This document shows positions 63,342 through 64,000 of a stretch of DNA of 64,000 nucleotides, in pieces. The position numbers and the translations under genes are program-made. The notes below the pieces were generated by a model, which saw only the letters and a program-made list of their open reading frames with translations, was not told where the DNA came from and did no database searches. Where the stretch lies: assembly GCF_026619435.1 (NCBI RefSeq), contig NZ_JAOVZQ010000001.1, positions 4,409,501-4,473,500 of the forward strand, in the 5' to 3' direction. Positions within the stretch are counted from its first letter, which is position 1; each line of letters starts with the position of its first letter. This stretch comes from Hoeflea ulvae. GTDB taxonomy: Bacteria; Pseudomonadota; Alphaproteobacteria; Rhizobiales; Rhizobiaceae.

Positions 63342-64000
63342 ATGATGACTGACCCGTTCTTCTATGCCACGGCCATTCCTGCCGTGATCCTGGTAGGGCT
63401 CTCCAAAGGCGGTTTCGGCGGCGCGATGGCGCTGCTCGGCGTGCCGTTGATGGCCCTGACCATTTCGCCGGTGCAGGCCGCAGCCATCCTGCTGCCGATC
63501 CTGATCGTCATGGACATGGTCAGCCTGTGGACCTGGCGCAGCCACAAGGACACTCGGACACTGGTGATCATGTTGCCTGGCGCGCTGGTCGGAATCGGCA
63601 TCGGCTGGATCACCGCCGCCTGGGTGACCGTCGCCATGATCAAGCTGATCGTCGGCGCGGTGGCGCTGTGGTTTGTCTGGCGCTATGTCGCGCAGAACCT
63701 CGCCGCCGCCCGCAATGGCGCCGAACATGCCGCCCGCGGCCACCGGCCGGTGCAGGGTGTGCTCTGGGGCACCTTGTCAGGGTTTACCAGTTTCGTCTCC
63801 CATGCCGGCGGCCCACCCTACCAGATGTACACCCTGCCACTCAGGCAGGACCCGAAGACCTATACCGGCACCAGCGTGCGGTTCTTCACGATCATCAATG
63901 CCGTCAAGCTCGCGCCCTATTTCGCACTCGGGCAGTTCGATTCAACCAATCTGTCGACTTCCCTGGCCCTCGCACCCCTGGCTCCGGTGGCGACGCTGGG
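63342..64000 (+). CDS. TauE/SafE (TSUP) family membrane transporter, truncated by window edge
   Basis: The frame is open from ATG 63342 (or 63345) to the end of the window, giving about 219 residues. MMTDPFFYATAIPAVILVGLSKGGFGGAMALLGVPLMAL starts the first helix pair and includes the family glycine-rich SKGGFGG; FTSFVSHAGGPPYQMYTLP is the second repeat signature. TSUP members export or import sulfonates and sulfite-type anions. It is divergent from the thiE-like gene. The C-terminus is outside. Confidence 0.88.
   Translation, partial: MMTDPFFYATAIPAVILVGLSKGGFGGAMALLGVPLMALTISPVQAAAILLPILIVMDMVSLWTWRSHKDTRTLVIMLPGALVGIGIGWITAAWVTVAMIKLIVGAVALWFVWRYVAQNLAAARNGAEHAARGHRPVQGVLWGTLSGFTSFVSHAGGPPYQMYTLPLRQDPKTYTGTSVRFFTIINAVKLAPYFALGQFDSTNLSTSLALAPLAPVATL

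Overview
This 64-kb window looks like a chromosome segment of an alphaproteobacterium of the Hyphomicrobiales (Rhizobiales), possibly a marine Hoeflea-type organism. That is inferred from protein character, the ruvC-ruvA-ruvB / yebC / ymdB / fau / zapA / tkt-gap-pgk gene content, an RcdA-type (DUF1465) gene with CtrA boxes, and the DUF1192 and DUF4164 families. It is GC-rich and almost entirely coding. No tRNA, rRNA, CRISPR array, integrase or insertion sequence was seen.

Region 1 (1-8.2 kb) is core housekeeping. ruvC, ruvA and the start of ruvB lie on the minus strand. Each intergenic position of the ruv operon holds an AbrB-type antitoxin plus PIN-domain toxin pair; the ruvC/ruvA one is frameshifted. 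Next come an LLM-class flavin oxidoreductase, yebC, a small group (GFA-family protein, metallo-hydrolase-like protein, TPR protein), ymdB and fau.

Region 2 (about 8.3-39.8 kb) is a large periplasmic alcohol-oxidation (methylotrophy) block. It encodes a lanthanide-type XoxF methanol dehydrogenase, its cytochrome XoxG, the XoxJ-type binding protein, a CXXCW protein, glutathione-dependent formaldehyde dehydrogenase, S-formylglutathione hydrolase, a quinoprotein-relay metallohydrolase and two SoxYZ-like carriers. A FIST / hybrid histidine kinase / LuxR response regulator operon probably controls it. A MoxR-DUF58-VWA-VWA-TPR-BatD operon resembles mxaRSACKL. Two ABC systems, a branched-chain-type binding protein, two YVTN beta-propellers, an MxaD-like protein and a second GFA protein complete it. 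No mxaF, mxaI or PQQ biosynthesis gene is present. The block separates fau from zapA and its adjacent 6S RNA candidate, which are normally neighbours in this order, so it may be an insertion.

Region 3 (40-48.7 kb) is core again: 6S RNA, zapA, DUF4164, tkt, gap, a K+/H+ antiporter, pgk and class I fructose-bisphosphate aldolase.

Region 4 (48.7-64 kb) holds mixed core genes: SGNH hydrolase, a 53-residue two-helix membrane protein, MFS transporter, quinone oxidoreductase, DUF1192, rcdA with two full CtrA boxes, rpmE, an MsbA-like ABC exporter, a fatty acid desaturase, a PhnD-like protein, an OmpA/TolQ-like pair, an inositol monophosphatase, efp, a Sel1-repeat protein, a thiE-like gene and a truncated TauE/SafE permease.

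Three genes (second PIN toxin, MxaL-like VWA protein, BatD-like protein) each carry what looks like loss of one base in a short G/C homopolymer. This is either real inactivation or consensus sequencing error, and should be resolved before anything is built on those genes.
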